From: DATARH01 sp035648415
GTDB taxonomy: Bacteria > Pseudomonadota > Alphaproteobacteria > ATCC43930 > CGMCC-115725
DNA: 64,000 bases
Direction of reading: 5' to 3'
NCBI GenBank assembly: GCA_035648415.1
Contig: DASRLO010000004.1
Location: 8,822 to 72,821, forward strand
Each line of letters opens with the position of its first letter. The first letter of the stretch is position 1. The translations under genes were made by a program, and so were the position numbers. Shown piece after piece: positions 25,798-34,473 of the stretch. The notes under the pieces were generated by a model. It was given only the letters and a program-made list of their open reading frames with translations. It was not told the DNA's origin and searched no databases.

Positions 25798-26736
25798 TCA
25801 CTGGTGCGAGAAAAGGGCGAGCCCCGGCGTCGGAACCTTGGCCATCAGGACCGTGCCGGTCTCGCTTTCGGTGATATAGAGCGTCTTGCCGTCGGGGCCG
25901 CCATAGGCGGCATTGGTGGTCGCGTGTCCGGCGCAGGATTGCAGCTCATGGAGCGGCCGGCCGAACTTGCTGAAAATCCACACCGAGCCCATGCCGACAT
26001 GGCAGATTGCGAGGTTGCCCTCGCCGTCCATCGCCATCCCGTCCGGCCCGGTGCCGCCGGAAAGCTGGATGAAGATGCCGACCCGGCCGACGCTGCCGTC
26101 GGGGTGGAGCGGCACCCGCCACACCGCGTTGCCACGCGTCACCGCGAGATAGAGGATGCCCTCGTCCGGCGTCAGGATCAGCCCGTTGGGGCTCGGCACG
26201 TTGTCGAGCAAGAGGTCGAGCCGCCCATTGGCGCGCAGCCGCCACAGCCGGCCGGTCGGATCGTGCAGCCCGCTTTCGCCCTGGTCGGTGAAATAGAGGT
26301 CGCCGTTCTTCGCGAAATGCAAATCGTTGAGGCCCTTGAACCGCTCGCGATGCGGCCGGTCGAGAAATATTTCGGCGCGGCCGATCGCCGGGTCGATCAC
26401 CATCAGCCCCCGCGAATGGTCGGCGATGAAGATGCGGCCGTCACGGTGGATTTTGAGCCCGTTCGGCTCGCCGTCATAGGTCGTGACGAGGCTGAATTCG
26501 CCCTGCGGCGTGATCCTGAAGATCTGTCCGTACGGAATGTTGGTGATGTAGAGGTTGCCCTCGCGGTCGAAGGACGGCCCCTCGATAAAACAGTCGCGCG
26601 GCACGCCCGATTGGTGGCGCGGGTCGCGGTGTTGGCGCAGCGAATCGGGCACGCGGGCGAAGATCTGCGTTTCGATGACGGGCGGCGCGGCGAACACGGG
26701 GCGGATCCTCGCTCGGGTGGCGCGCGAGCTTATCAC
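25798..26736 (-). CDS. SMP-30/gluconolactonase-family protein
   Basis: 312 residues from GTG 26736. Beta-propeller with the metal ligands expected in CFIEGPSFDREGN, NDLHFAKNGDLYFTD, SPNGLILTPDE and TGPDGMAMDGEGN. The family hydrolyses sugar lactones or other esters. No signal peptide. The stop overlaps the possible GTG start of the aminotransferase, so the two are an operon. Confidence 0.88.
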   Translation of the reverse strand: MISSRATRARIRPVFAAPPVIETQIFARVPDSLRQHRDPRHQSGVPRDCFIEGPSFDREGNLYITNIPYGQIFRITPQGEFSLVTTYDGEPNGLKIHRDGRIFIADHSRGLMVIDPAIGRAEIFLDRPHRERFKGLNDLHFAKNGDLYFTDQGESGLHDPTGRLWRLRANGRLDLLLDNVPSPNGLILTPDEGILYLAVTRGNAVWRVPLHPDGSVGRVGIFIQLSGGTGPDGMAMDGEGNLAICHVGMGSVWIFSKFGRPLHELQSCAGHATTNAAYGGPDGKTLYITESETGTVLMAKVPTPGLALFSHQ

Positions 26737-26831
26737 GCGCTCCGGGCAGGCTCACCGAAATGTGTGGTGCAGAGCGGCGCGCTCGGTAGCACTACTGCGC
26801 CATCGCGTCATCGCGCAGGGAAGGATTCACG

Positions 26832-27446
26832 ATGCGCCCATTGTCGCTTTTCATCGTCGCTCTCACCGGGCTCGTTGCCCTACCTGCCCTGGCGCAAAAC
26901 CCGCCGCCGGAAGGCGCCCCGATGCGCATCCGCGGCTCGATCGAAAAGATCGTCGGCTCGGATCTGACGGTCAAGTCGCGCGACGGCCAGTCGGTCTCGG
27001 TCGCCCTCGCCGACAACGTCGCGATCGAAACCCTGATCAAGAAAAGCCTCGCCGACGTCAAAACCGGCGACTTTGTCGCTTCGACCGGGATCAAGGGCCA
27101 GGACGGCAAGATCCACGCGGTGGAGCTCCGCATCTTCCCCAAGGCGACGCCCGACGGCGGCCGGCAATTCGCCTGGGACCTGACGCCAGACAGCGTAATG
27201 ACCAACGCCACCGTCGGCACCGTCAGCAAAACCGCCGACGGCACCGTCCTGCATGTCAGCTTCAAGGGCGGCGAGTCCGAGTATTCCGTCGGACCCGAAA
27301 CTCCTGTCCTCGCGACCGCGCCCGGCGACAAGAGCCTGCTGAAGCCCGGCGCCGCGGTATTCGTCATCGCCTTGAAGCACGATGACGGAAAAATCACCAG
27401 CGCTCGCCTCTACGTCGAAAAGGACGGGATCAAGCCGCCGATGTAG
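26832..27446 (+). CDS. Exported beta-barrel-like protein (DUF5666-like)
   Basis: 204 residues. Signal peptide ending ALPALAQ (about 21). Two related halves with the pattern RGSIEKIVGSDLTVKSRDGQ...V and VGTVSKTADGTVLHVSF, the look of repeated DUF5666/OB-like modules. Function unknown, periplasmic. Single gene. Confidence 0.65.
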   Translation: MRPLSLFIVALTGLVALPALAQNPPPEGAPMRIRGSIEKIVGSDLTVKSRDGQSVSVALADNVAIETLIKKSLADVKTGDFVASTGIKGQDGKIHAVELRIFPKATPDGGRQFAWDLTPDSVMTNATVGTVSKTADGTVLHVSFKGGESEYSVGPETPVLATAPGDKSLLKPGAAVFVIALKHDDGKITSARLYVEKDGIKPPM

Positions 27447-27452
27447 CCCCCG

Positions 27453-27593
27453 CTGTCATTCCGGGGCATCGGGCAGCGATGAACCCAGAACTTATGCACA
27501 CAGGCGGCGCGGTCTATATTTGTCGTCGGAAGGCAAAAAGTCAGGTCCGTGTTCATCGTTCCGGTCCGCCTTTCGGCCGTCCCGGAATGACAA
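27453..27593. repeat. Large palindromic intergenic repeat
   Basis: Outer arms TGTCATTCCGGGG (27455) and CCCGGAATGACA (ending about 27592) with an inner pair GCGATGAAC/GTTCATCG. A dispersed REP-like element filling the space before msrQ. Confidence 0.7.
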
Positions 27594-27608
27594 GCGAAAG
27601 ATTGCGCG

Positions 27609-28469
27609 GTGAAGTACCCTTGGAACGACTACAGCCGGAGGCTGTCGCCGCTGAAGCTGACGGTCTTTGTCGCATTGTTCCTGCCGGCAGGCTGGACGCT
27701 CTTCGCCTTTCTTACCGGCAATCTCGGCGCCAGGCCGCTCAACGAGGCGATCCACCAGCAGGGTTTGTGGACGATCCGCCTGATCCTCACCGCGCTGGCG
27801 ATCGCCCCGCTGCGCTCGATCCTGCAATGGCAGCGTCTCATCCTGGTTCGCCGCATGATCGGGGTCGGCGCTTTCGCCTATGTCATGTTGCATTTCAGCC
27901 TCTACGTCGCCGATCAGGGGTTTAATCCGCTGACGGTCGCGCGTGAGATCGTGCTGCGCATCTATCTGACGATCGGGTTTAGCGCTCTGCTGGGACTGGC
28001 GGTGCTGACGGCGACCTCGACCGACAGGATGTTGCGCCGCCTGGGCCGCAGATGGCAGACGCTGCATCGCCTCGTCTATCTCATCTGCCTTCTCGGTCTC
28101 ATCCACTATTCGATGCAGTCGAAGCTCGAGCAGTGGGAGCCGGTGATCGCCGACGGCATCTTCATCTGGCTGATGGGTTACCGGTTGCTGGCCTGGAAAT
28201 TCGCGGTGCGCGGCCGCCTGCCGCTCGCCTGGGTCGCCGCGCTCGGGGTTGCCGCGACGGTGCTGAGCGGCGGCGGCGAAGCGGTGTATTTCGCCATCGC
28301 CTTCGCGGGCCGCGTTACGTTCACTACGGCGCTCAGCCTCGATTTCTCGCTGCGGACCGGGGTGCGCCCGGCGGTTGTGGTCTTCGTCTTCAGCCTCATC
28401 GTGCTTGCCGCTGGGCTGGCGCGCACCCGGCTCGCCCCGCCGCCGAGAAGCCGCGCCCGCTACGCTTGA
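27609..28469 (+). CDS. msrQ: Haem-binding membrane subunit MsrQ
   Basis: 286 residues, six predicted membrane helices of the ferric-reductase-like fold; LILTALAIAPLR, RRMIGVGAFAYVMLHFSLYV and WQTLHRLVYLICLLGLIHY carry the haem-ligand histidines. MsrQ delivers electrons to MsrP, which repairs oxidised methionine in the periplasm. GTG start 27609. No msrP gene is in the window, unlike the usual msrPQ pair. The last 80 residues add two further hydrophobic segments. Confidence 0.85.
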   Translation: MKYPWNDYSRRLSPLKLTVFVALFLPAGWTLFAFLTGNLGARPLNEAIHQQGLWTIRLILTALAIAPLRSILQWQRLILVRRMIGVGAFAYVMLHFSLYVADQGFNPLTVAREIVLRIYLTIGFSALLGLAVLTATSTDRMLRRLGRRWQTLHRLVYLICLLGLIHYSMQSKLEQWEPVIADGIFIWLMGYRLLAWKFAVRGRLPLAWVAALGVAATVLSGGGEAVYFAIAFAGRVTFTTALSLDFSLRTGVRPAVVVFVFSLIVLAAGLARTRLAPPPRSRARYA

Positions 28470-28508
28470 CCTCCCGGCAAACTCCATTTGCGTTGGCCGA
28501 CCAGCCTC

Positions 28509-28829
28509 ATGGACTTCGGCAAAGGATTGGGTATGGTCGCGGAGATGCAGTACCGGATCGAGATTTCGACCAGCCGCGAAGGGGTCGCCCGCATCCATCT
28601 GCCCGGCCGCAGCCTCGAATTGGAGGCTCGTGCCGATGCCGGCGCCGGCTGGCACGTCGCCGTCGTCGATCCGCAAAACCCGCCGCAGGATGCTTCCAAC
28701 ACCATCGCGCTGCAGGCCGCGAGCGCCAACGACGCGGTGTGGCGCGTCGCGCGCGCCGCGGTGCGCGCGGTCTCCGAACTCACCAACAGCCCGCTCGACG
28801 ACGAGCTGCGCCACGATCCCGCGCCATAG
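28509..28829 (+). CDS. Small protein of unknown function
   Basis: 106 residues from ATG 28509 (ATG 28533 and 28545 are alternatives). A beta-rich start (YRIEISTSREGVARIHLPG) and a helical end (AVWRVARAAVRAVSELTNSP). No family recognised. Just upstream of the LVIVD gene, 18 bases apart, and probably co-transcribed with it. Confidence 0.55.
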   Translation: MDFGKGLGMVAEMQYRIEISTSREGVARIHLPGRSLELEARADAGAGWHVAVVDPQNPPQDASNTIALQAASANDAVWRVARAAVRAVSELTNSPLDDELRHDPAP

Positions 28830-28847
28830 GATTCTCCAGGAGGAACG

Positions 28848-30071
28848 ATGCAAGCGACCGACAATTCGATGATCTGGAACTTCAAGCTTCTGTCGCACAA
28901 TTCCCTCGACGGGTTCGGCGGCATCGGTGAAGGCATGTCGATGCAGTTGACCAAGGACGGGCGCCGCATCCTCTGGCTGGCGCATGAGAGCGCCCCGAAG
29001 AACTTCACCGCGGTCGACGTCACCGACCCGAAAAATCCCAGGATCGTCGCCCGCGCCGACCTGCCGCAATCGCACATGCGCTCCAACTCGCTGGAGACCG
29101 TCGGCGACATCCTCGCCGTCGCCTACCAGACCAAGGAGCCGGGGCTGAAGCCGGCCGGGTTCGAACTGTTCGACATTTCGACCCCGGAAAACCCGAAGAG
29201 CATCAGCTTTTTCGACTGCTCCGGGCCGGAATCGCGCGGGGTGCATCAGCTCTGGTTCGCCGACGGCGAGACCATCCACATGAGCGCCGGCGCCCCCGAT
29301 TTTCGCCCCTCGCACCCCAAGGACGACCAGTTCTACCGTTCGATCGACGTGCGCAACCCGTCGAAGCCGACCGAGATCGGCCGCTGGTGGCTGCCCGGCC
29401 AGCAGATCGGCGACAACGAGGGTCCGCTGAAGCGCCATCCCGGCGGCAGCGACAGCGGCTTTCGCCCGCACAACACCAACGTCTACCCGGAGCGGCCCGA
29501 CCGGGTCTACATGGGCTATCTCGACGGCGGGATGATCGTGCTCGACATCGCCGACCGGGCGCATCCGAAAATGGTGTCGCGCTGGGACTATCACCCGCCC
29601 AATGACGGCTTCACCCATACCGTAGTGCCGTTCTTCGACCGCGACCTGCTCGTGGTCAGCGACGAATGCGTGCGCAATGACGGCGCCGACTGGCCGAAGC
29701 TGGTGTGGATCGTCGACAACCGCGCCGAGGAGAACCCGACCCCCATCGCGACCTGCCCGATGCCGCCGGTCGAAACCTTCTCGCGCCGCGGCGGCCGCTT
29801 CGGGGCGCACAACCTCTGGGAAAACCTGCCGAAAGAGGGCTGCTACAAATCAGACCGCATCGTCTTCGGCACCTTCTTCAACGGCGGCTTGCGCGCGTTC
29901 GACCTCGAGAACCCGTATCAGCCGAAGGAAATCGCCTATTTCGTGCCGGAAGTGCCCGGCGCCCCATTCGGCTCGTGCCAGCTCAACGACGTCTTTATCG
30001 ACGATCGCGGCATCGTCTTCACCGTCGACCGCTTCGTCGGCGGGCTCTATTGCCTCGAGATGGATTTTTGA
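28848..30071 (+). CDS. LVIVD-repeat beta-propeller protein
   Basis: 407 residues preceded by AGGAGGAACG. LVIVD-type blades recur: FTAVDVTDPKNPRIVARADL, FELFDISTPENPKSISFFD, MIVLDIADRAHPKMVSRWDY and LRAFDLENPYQPKEIAYFVP. No signal peptide. Its last 180 bp are duplicated at 32208-32388, marking the left edge of the tandem duplication of the following module. Confidence 0.85.
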   Translation: MQATDNSMIWNFKLLSHNSLDGFGGIGEGMSMQLTKDGRRILWLAHESAPKNFTAVDVTDPKNPRIVARADLPQSHMRSNSLETVGDILAVAYQTKEPGLKPAGFELFDISTPENPKSISFFDCSGPESRGVHQLWFADGETIHMSAGAPDFRPSHPKDDQFYRSIDVRNPSKPTEIGRWWLPGQQIGDNEGPLKRHPGGSDSGFRPHNTNVYPERPDRVYMGYLDGGMIVLDIADRAHPKMVSRWDYHPPNDGFTHTVVPFFDRDLLVVSDECVRNDGADWPKLVWIVDNRAEENPTPIATCPMPPVETFSRRGGRFGAHNLWENLPKEGCYKSDRIVFGTFFNGGLRAFDLENPYQPKEIAYFVPEVPGAPFGSCQLNDVFIDDRGIVFTVDRFVGGLYCLEMDF

Positions 30072-30081
30072 GGCGCGAGCA

Positions 30082-30462
30082 ATGACCTACGCTCCGGTCA
30101 ATTTCCGGCAAAAGCTGAGCCTGTTCGCCGACCAGTGGCAGCCCAAGGTTGTCGCCGAGATGAACGACTACCAGTTCAAGCTGGTGAAGCTGCAAGGCGA
30201 CTTCGTCTGGCATGACCATCATGACACCGACGAGACCTTCATCGTGCTCGAAGGCGAGTTGCGGATCGATTTCCGCGACGGCGCGATGACGCTCTCGGCC
30301 GGCGAGATGTTTGTCGTGCCAAAAGGCGTCGAGCACAAGCCCTTCGCGGAACATGAGGTCAAGCTGCTGCTGATCGAACCGCGCGGCGTGCCTAACACCG
30401 GCGATGCCGGCGGGCGCGTGCACCTCCCAGGACGATGTCTGGGTTTGATTGCGGCTTCCTGA
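30082..30462 (+). CDS. Cupin-domain protein with shifted C-terminus
   Basis: 126 residues. Cupin motifs WHDHHDTDETFIVLEGEL and VPKGVEHKPFAEHEVKLL. The expected family ending is found one frame off: after GDAGG, the +1 frame reads RACTSQDDVWV and stops at 30446-30448, resembling the usual ending of these cupins, while the actual frame ends VHLPGRCLGLIAAS. A one-base change near 30410-30418 seems likely. The core fold is intact, so it may still work. Confidence 0.8.
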   Translation: MTYAPVNFRQKLSLFADQWQPKVVAEMNDYQFKLVKLQGDFVWHDHHDTDETFIVLEGELRIDFRDGAMTLSAGEMFVVPKGVEHKPFAEHEVKLLLIEPRGVPNTGDAGGRVHLPGRCLGLIAAS

Positions 30463-30479
30463 TAATTCACGTTTTGTTC

Positions 30480-30508
30480 TTGACAATGGCGGTGGCATTC
30501 TGTACAAA
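30480..30508 (+). promoter_or_regulatory. Promoter of the first glucosaminidase-like module
   Basis: TTGACA at 30480-30485, 17-base spacer, TACAAA at 30503-30508. The same layout (TTCTTGACA, 16-base spacer ending in GCATTCTG, TACAGC) recurs before the duplicate gene at 32417-32450, so the promoter was copied with the module. Confidence 0.55.
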
Positions 30509-30545
30509 GATGCCGTCCCGGAAATTGCGTGAAACGGGTTGAACG

Positions 30546-31508
30546 ATGGTCTCGGCAAGCGAGGTGCGCGAGGCGTGGAAGGAACATGCCCGGCTCCGTC
30601 CGATCGCGCCGACAATGGCACTGACCGCAGAAGGCTTGGTGCTGGGCGCCGGGACCGTTTTGGCCAAACGAGCCGACCGCGACGGCGAACCTCGACTGGC
30701 GATCGATGGTTGTGAAGAGCGCCTGTTGGCGCTGTTGTCGATCGCCTATGGATACGCCGTCTCTCGCGCCGTTCTCGGCAGTATCCGCCGGGCGGCGCGC
30801 GACTGGAGCCGCGGCGAGACGTGCCTGGCCGCGATTCATCTCGCGCGCAGCCGCCTGCCGCCGCTGCCGGCCGGCGAAGCGGCACGCTTCCGGCTCTTCG
30901 CCTCGGAACGCCTGCTCGATGACGGAATGGCCCCGCGCCAGATTCTGGAAGACTGCGAGATCGACACCGCCGGTCTCGACATGCTCAAGGCTGGGTTCAA
31001 CCCGGCGGAGCCACGTGTCTCCGCCGGGAGCGGACGCGAAAGCGGCGAGTGGACCAGCGGAGGCGATACGGGTGGAGGCGATGCCGAACTGGTGCCTGTT
31101 GCGGCCGCCGAATACCGGACCGGTGATCCCGACAAATTCTTCGATACGCTCTATCAGCAGGTTCACGATCTCGCTCAGCGCCTCGGCATCGACGAGAATT
31201 GGCTATTTGGCCTGGCACTGCATGAAAGCGGCTGGTTGGACCAGCACAACCGAGAGCTCAACGATCCTTTTGGCGTCACTTATGGCGGAGGCATAAACGT
31301 CGGGTACGCTTCGATAGCCGGCGCCATTGCCTACTGGGAAAGCCGATTTGGCCCCGTCGTGCAGGGTGCGACAAGTGCACAAGACTTTGTGCAACGGCTT
31401 TACGCGGCGGGATACAATACGCATTTGAATTGGCCCGGTCTCGTACTCAGAGCCATTGGCTCGGTCCCGTCGCATCTTTCGACGTGGAAAGCAAAACGGG
31501 GCATTTGA
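30546..31508 (+). CDS. Two-domain protein with C-terminal glucosaminidase/lysozyme-like domain (copy 1)
   Basis: 320 residues, no signal peptide. N-terminal domain 1-140 of unknown function ends in a RLPPLPAGEAARFRLFASERLL block; a linker at about 150-172 reads FNPAEPRVSAGSGRESG then EWTSGG, a hinge I associate with modular, toxin-like proteins of rhizobia and their phages; the C-terminal domain (about 195-300) has ALHESGW (candidate catalytic Glu), NDPFGVTYGGG and a VQGATS...F motif, the pattern of glucosaminidase-type peptidoglycan hydrolases. Its stop overlaps the start of a small exported protein (TGATG). Inference: an effector or toxin with periplasmic target and its partner. Confidence 0.75.
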   Translation: MVSASEVREAWKEHARLRPIAPTMALTAEGLVLGAGTVLAKRADRDGEPRLAIDGCEERLLALLSIAYGYAVSRAVLGSIRRAARDWSRGETCLAAIHLARSRLPPLPAGEAARFRLFASERLLDDGMAPRQILEDCEIDTAGLDMLKAGFNPAEPRVSAGSGRESGEWTSGGDTGGGDAELVPVAAAEYRTGDPDKFFDTLYQQVHDLAQRLGIDENWLFGLALHESGWLDQHNRELNDPFGVTYGGGINVGYASIAGAIAYWESRFGPVVQGATSAQDFVQRLYAAGYNTHLNWPGLVLRAIGSVPSHLSTWKAKRGI

Positions 31509-32101
31509 TGAGCGCCGGGCTCGTTGCCGGGATTCTGGCTTTTTTTGTTGTAATGGCGAGCACACACAGCGGTTGGGGCAGGCCGGTCTGCTTTCCGACT
31601 TCGATAGCGGATACGCGAAAGTATCGAAATACCGATTACCAATTTTCAGTCGAGATTCCTCTGAGACTGCACGCATGTAAGAGCTCATCGCCGTGCCCCA
31701 ATCACGGAATTTGGTTTCCTTTGAAAGATGATCTTGATTGTCATGATTATCCCCAGGTTCCCTACATTGACGTGGACGCTGAATACAACGCTGCAGAGGA
31801 ATCGGACAGCGCGGAGGGGTTGGCGGCGATTCAGTGCCGCGACCGCGGAGCACGAAATATCGTGTGGCTGAAGGAGGAACATCTGAGTGGCCGTGACGCT
31901 GCGGGATGTTGGCGGGATTTTCGCGACGGTCACATAGAGGTCAGCCTTATCGTGTTGCGCAGAACCAACGAAAGCCCTGGCGCGTGGATTGAGGTTGCCG
32001 TGGATTTGGTTACAACGCCGGCGCGTTACGAAACCGACATGCACGGTTATCGGGAAGTACTGCGCGGCATATGGGTGCATCCGGATGGGCCACACCCTTG
32101 A
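31508..32101 (+). CDS. Small exported partner protein (copy 1), possible immunity protein
   Basis: 197 residues from ATG 31508, overlapping the preceding stop. An N-terminal hydrophobic segment (about 3-20) suggests export. Four or more cysteines (HACKSSSPC, DCHDY, QCRD, AGCWRDFRDG) imply disulfides. The C-terminus RYETDMHGYREVLRGIWVHPDGP is shared with the protein at 43478-44053, which follows the second hydrolase copy in the same coupled way. A periplasmic protein paired with a wall hydrolase suggests immunity, but no immunity family is recognised. Confidence 0.7.
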   Translation: MSAGLVAGILAFFVVMASTHSGWGRPVCFPTSIADTRKYRNTDYQFSVEIPLRLHACKSSSPCPNHGIWFPLKDDLDCHDYPQVPYIDVDAEYNAAEESDSAEGLAAIQCRDRGARNIVWLKEEHLSGRDAAGCWRDFRDGHIEVSLIVLRRTNESPGAWIEVAVDLVTTPARYETDMHGYREVLRGIWVHPDGPHP

Positions 32102-32207
32102 GGCGCAGGAACATAAACTCCGTAAGTCGGCGCCTCGGCAAATCGAGCTAGCCACCGCATCGTGCTGGCCAAGACCGACCTCGCCGAACCGGCGATGACC
32201 GCCGCGC

Positions 32208-32388
32208 TGCGCGCGTTCGACCTCGAAAACCCGTATCAGCCGAAGAAGTCGCCTATTTCGTGCCGGAAGTGCCGGGCGCCCCGTTCGGCTCGTGCCAGCT
32301 CAACGAGGTCTTTATCGACGACCGCGGCATCGTCTTCACCGTCGACCGCTTCGTCGGCGGGCTCTATTGCCTCGAGATGGATTTTTGA
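32208..32388 (+). pseudogene. Duplicated 3' end of the LVIVD gene
   Basis: About 180 bp nearly identical to 29890-30071, from GCGCGCGTTCGACCTCGA to the shared GAGATGGATTTTTGA end. A small deletion (AAGGAAATCGCC became AAGAAGTCGCC) breaks its frame. It is a footprint of a tandem duplication that also copied the downstream promoter and the two-gene module but not the cupin. The remaining part of the 32102-32484 gap has no gene. Confidence 0.85.
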
Positions 32389-32416
32389 CGCCGAGCTGCG
32401 TCGATATTCATGATTT

Positions 32417-32448
32417 GTTCTTGACATTTTGGCTGCATTCTGTACAGC
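32417..32448 (+). promoter_or_regulatory. Promoter of the second module
   Basis: TTGACA at about 32421-32426, spacer ending GCATTCTG, then TACAGC; matches the promoter before 30546 in sequence and position. Confidence 0.5.
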
Positions 32449-32484
32449 AAGGGCCATTCCACCAACGCATGAACGGGCGGAACT

Positions 32485-32888
32485 ATGCTCTCGGCAGAAG
32501 GCGTGCGCGCGGCCTGGAAAGAGCGTGCCCGGTTGTGTCCAATAGACCCGACAATGTCCCTCAGAGTGGACGGGCTCGTGCTGGGCGCAGGCACCGTCCT
32601 AGTCAAGCAGCAAAACGGACGCTACGGCGAACTGCGGCTGGTAATCGATGGCGATGAGGAGCGCCTGCTGGCGTTGCTGGCGGTCGCTTATGGGCGTGAC
32701 GTCTCGCCGACCGTTCTCGGCAATATTCGCCGGGCGGCCCGCGACTGGAATCGCGGCGAGAAATGCCTGGCCTCGATCCAGCTCGCACACAGCCGCCTGC
32801 CGCCGCTGCCGGCCGGCGAAGCGGCGCCCTTCCGGCTTTTCGCCGCCGACCTGCTGCTCGACGAGGGAATGAACCCGCGCGAGCTTTT
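32485..32888 (+). pseudogene. Glucosaminidase-like protein copy 2, left half (split by transposon A)
   Basis: First 135 codons of the paralogue of the 30546 gene, ending at MNPRELL where transposon A enters; the frame then runs 11 codons into the element (IIYLTDGGN) to a stop at 32922. The right half resumes at 42878 with EHCEIDTAGHDLVKAGF. Joining 32485-32888 to 42878-43481 with one copy of the 8-bp duplication gives 1,008 bases, an open frame of 335 residues colinear with copy 1. Alone, this half would yield only the N-terminal domain. Confidence 0.9.
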
Positions 32889-32910
32889 GGCGATTATATA
32901 CTTGACTGAC
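32881..32910 (+). repeat. Left target duplication and terminal repeat of transposon A
   Basis: Target copy GAGCTTTT (32881-32888), then the 22-bp terminal repeat 32889-32910 beginning GGCGATTATATACTTGACTG. The mirror copy at 42848-42869 differs at two positions. Confidence 0.92.
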
Positions 32911-32950
32911 GGAGGCAATTGACCTATCTTTTGGATCAAGGAGATAGGCC

Positions 32951-33490
32951 ATGAAGACCCCCGAGCTGCTTTCCGATCCGGTCTACCACGACGAAGAAGC
33001 CGCGAGGCTCTATCTGCAAGAGGTTCGCTGGCCGGAAGGCGTGTTCTGCCCGAAGTGCGGCACCCTTGACGGCATCAAGCCGCTAGGTGGCAACAGCATG
33101 GGGCCGGGCTGGTTCTACTGCGCCGCCTGCCAGGACAAGTTCACGGTACGCGTCGGCGCGATCTTTGAGCGCTCGCATATCCCGTTGCACAAGTGGTTGC
33201 TCGCCTTCCGCCTCATGGCGTCGAGCAAGAAAGGATGCTCCGCGCACCAACTACACCGCACCTTGGGGATCACCTACAAGAGCGCGTGGTTCCTCGCGAT
33301 GCGCATCCGCGAGGCGATGGCCCCCGCCGATCCCCCGATCCTCGGCGGCGAAGGCAAGGTGGTCGAGGCCGGGCGCGGATTACCGAGAGCCGGTACAGTT
33401 AGTTCTTCCCTTAGGGACGAGCAAACCGGTCGGGTCGTGAGTTGTCACGCAAAATCTGGCGAATCGGTTATGCGATTCGCGGGGGCCTAG
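32951..33490 (+). pseudogene. IS1595-family transposase, N-terminal fragment
   Basis: Zinc-finger (CPKCG at 36-40 and CAACQDKF) and helical region (RSHIPLHKWLLAFRLMASSKKGCSAHQLHRTLGITYKSAWFLAMRI) are intact, up to EGKVVEA, where the first catalytic Asp should follow. There the frame shifts (the +1 frame continues DYREPVQL) and the DDE domain is missing. So it is inactive and was probably cut by an internal deletion ending near 33490. Confidence 0.88.
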
Positions 33491-33570
33491 AATTCTCTTG
33501 ACACCATACCCATTTTATGGCGCATGCGCCGCTTTGCGGTAACAAGGAGATAGGGGGACCGATCCGCGCC

Positions 33571-33622
33571 CAAATACCACACCTCGCGATGCGCTAGGCG
33601 CTTCGCGCTATAGGTGGTATTT
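33571..33622. repeat. Palindrome downstream of the broken transposase
   Basis: AAATACCACACCT at 33571 mirrors AGGTGGTATTT ending at 33622, around a GC-rich centre (GCGC/GGCGCTTCGCGC). Could fold as a long hairpin; role unknown. Confidence 0.65.
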
Positions 33623-33651
33623 CCCGCGTGCTCCTTCCGGAGGATGACGAA

Positions 33652-33873
33652 ATGAAATCAATTCCCAAGGACGATGCGACCTTGCGCGCCTATTTCGCCG
33701 CGATCTCGGGAGAGAAATCCTTGGCTGCGCATATAGCTAACGCGAGTGTGCCCAATTCTGCCGACAACCATGATAGCGCTGTGGTGATTGATCGCTACAA
33801 GAAAAATGTCAAAAAGTACGTAAGCTCGGTTATCCGTGCCGGCCGCCGTTTTCTTACTGCCCACGCCAAGTAG
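33652..33873 (+). CDS. Small protein of unknown function in transposon A
   Basis: 73 residues from ATG 33652, with GGAGG nine bases upstream. Acidic N-terminal half and a basic end (DRYKKNVKKYVSSVIRAGRRFLTAHAK) suggesting an amphipathic helix. Ends just before a clean terminator, so it is its own transcription unit. No family recognised; a small cargo regulator or toxin-antitoxin component is possible. Confidence 0.55.
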   Translation: MKSIPKDDATLRAYFAAISGEKSLAAHIANASVPNSADNHDSAVVIDRYKKNVKKYVSSVIRAGRRFLTAHAK

Positions 33874-33893
33874 TCTCCCAACATTCCTATTTT

Positions 33894-33921
33894 AAGCCCC
33901 GCCAAATGGCGGGGCTTCTTT
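33894..33921 (+). terminator. Rho-independent terminator
   Basis: AAGCCCCGCC, four-base loop AAAT, GGCGGGGCTT, followed by CTTTCT. Ten-bp stem directly after the small gene at 33652-33873. Confidence 0.85.
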
Positions 33922-33939
33922 CTGCGGGGTCGTGCAAGT

Positions 33940-34473
33940 ATGTTGCGCAAAAACCCTTTTTATGATGACGCATACGTATGCGGTCGTTGGATAGAACTAC
34001 TTCGCCTTTTCGAATCCTTTAAGACGGAGTACGAACTGGAAAATGGCGGGGCTATTACCCTCGGCATTGATGAGATTGCACTATATCAAGCCGTGGTAAG
34101 CTATTTTCATGATGTAGCTCGTTACAAATGGTGGCATTTTACGGATGACCCCGAAAACCATCGTGTCGATGATACGAAAAAAAGTGCTTATATGGTGTAT
34201 TGGCTCAATAAAATAAGGCCGTTATATGTTGATCGTTCAGGAATAGACCCGACTACCCTAGCGGCAATGCTAGACGATGATACGTCCATTATCGCGAACG
34301 CGCTATTTGCCCTAACAGTAGCGTATGGATACTTGGATTTAGTATTCGCTGACGATATAGCAGAACAATTTCTATACATCTTGACTTATAGATCCACGGA
34401 GCCCAATCCCCTCATATTTGTATTTCAAATAGCAGAGAATATTAGGGACGGCAAACCCGTAATTGCCGCTTAG
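33940..34473 (+). CDS. Unknown AT-rich cargo protein of transposon A
   Basis: 177 residues, no recognised family. Rich in aromatic and acidic residues (YKWWHFTDDPENHRVDD, LDLVFADDIAEQFLYILTYR) and looks all-helical, soluble. Much lower G+C than the chromosome around it. Its stop overlaps the stop of the SIR2 gene by 4 bases in a tail-to-tail arrangement, so the two were probably carried together. Confidence 0.6.
   Translation: MLRKNPFYDDAYVCGRWIELLRLFESFKTEYELENGGAITLGIDEIALYQAVVSYFHDVARYKWWHFTDDPENHRVDDTKKSAYMVYWLNKIRPLYVDRSGIDPTTLAAMLDDDTSIIANALFALTVAYGYLDLVFADDIAEQFLYILTYRSTEPNPLIFVFQIAENIRDGKPVIAA

Noticed and set aside
27492..29810. 772-codon minus-strand open frame opposite msrQ and the LVIVD gene
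   Set aside because: Antisense shadow; covers several well-supported plus-strand genes.
33894..33921. CRISPR repeat
   Set aside because: The palindrome occurs once and has the stem-loop and T-rich tail of a terminator; no spaced repeats were found anywhere in the window.
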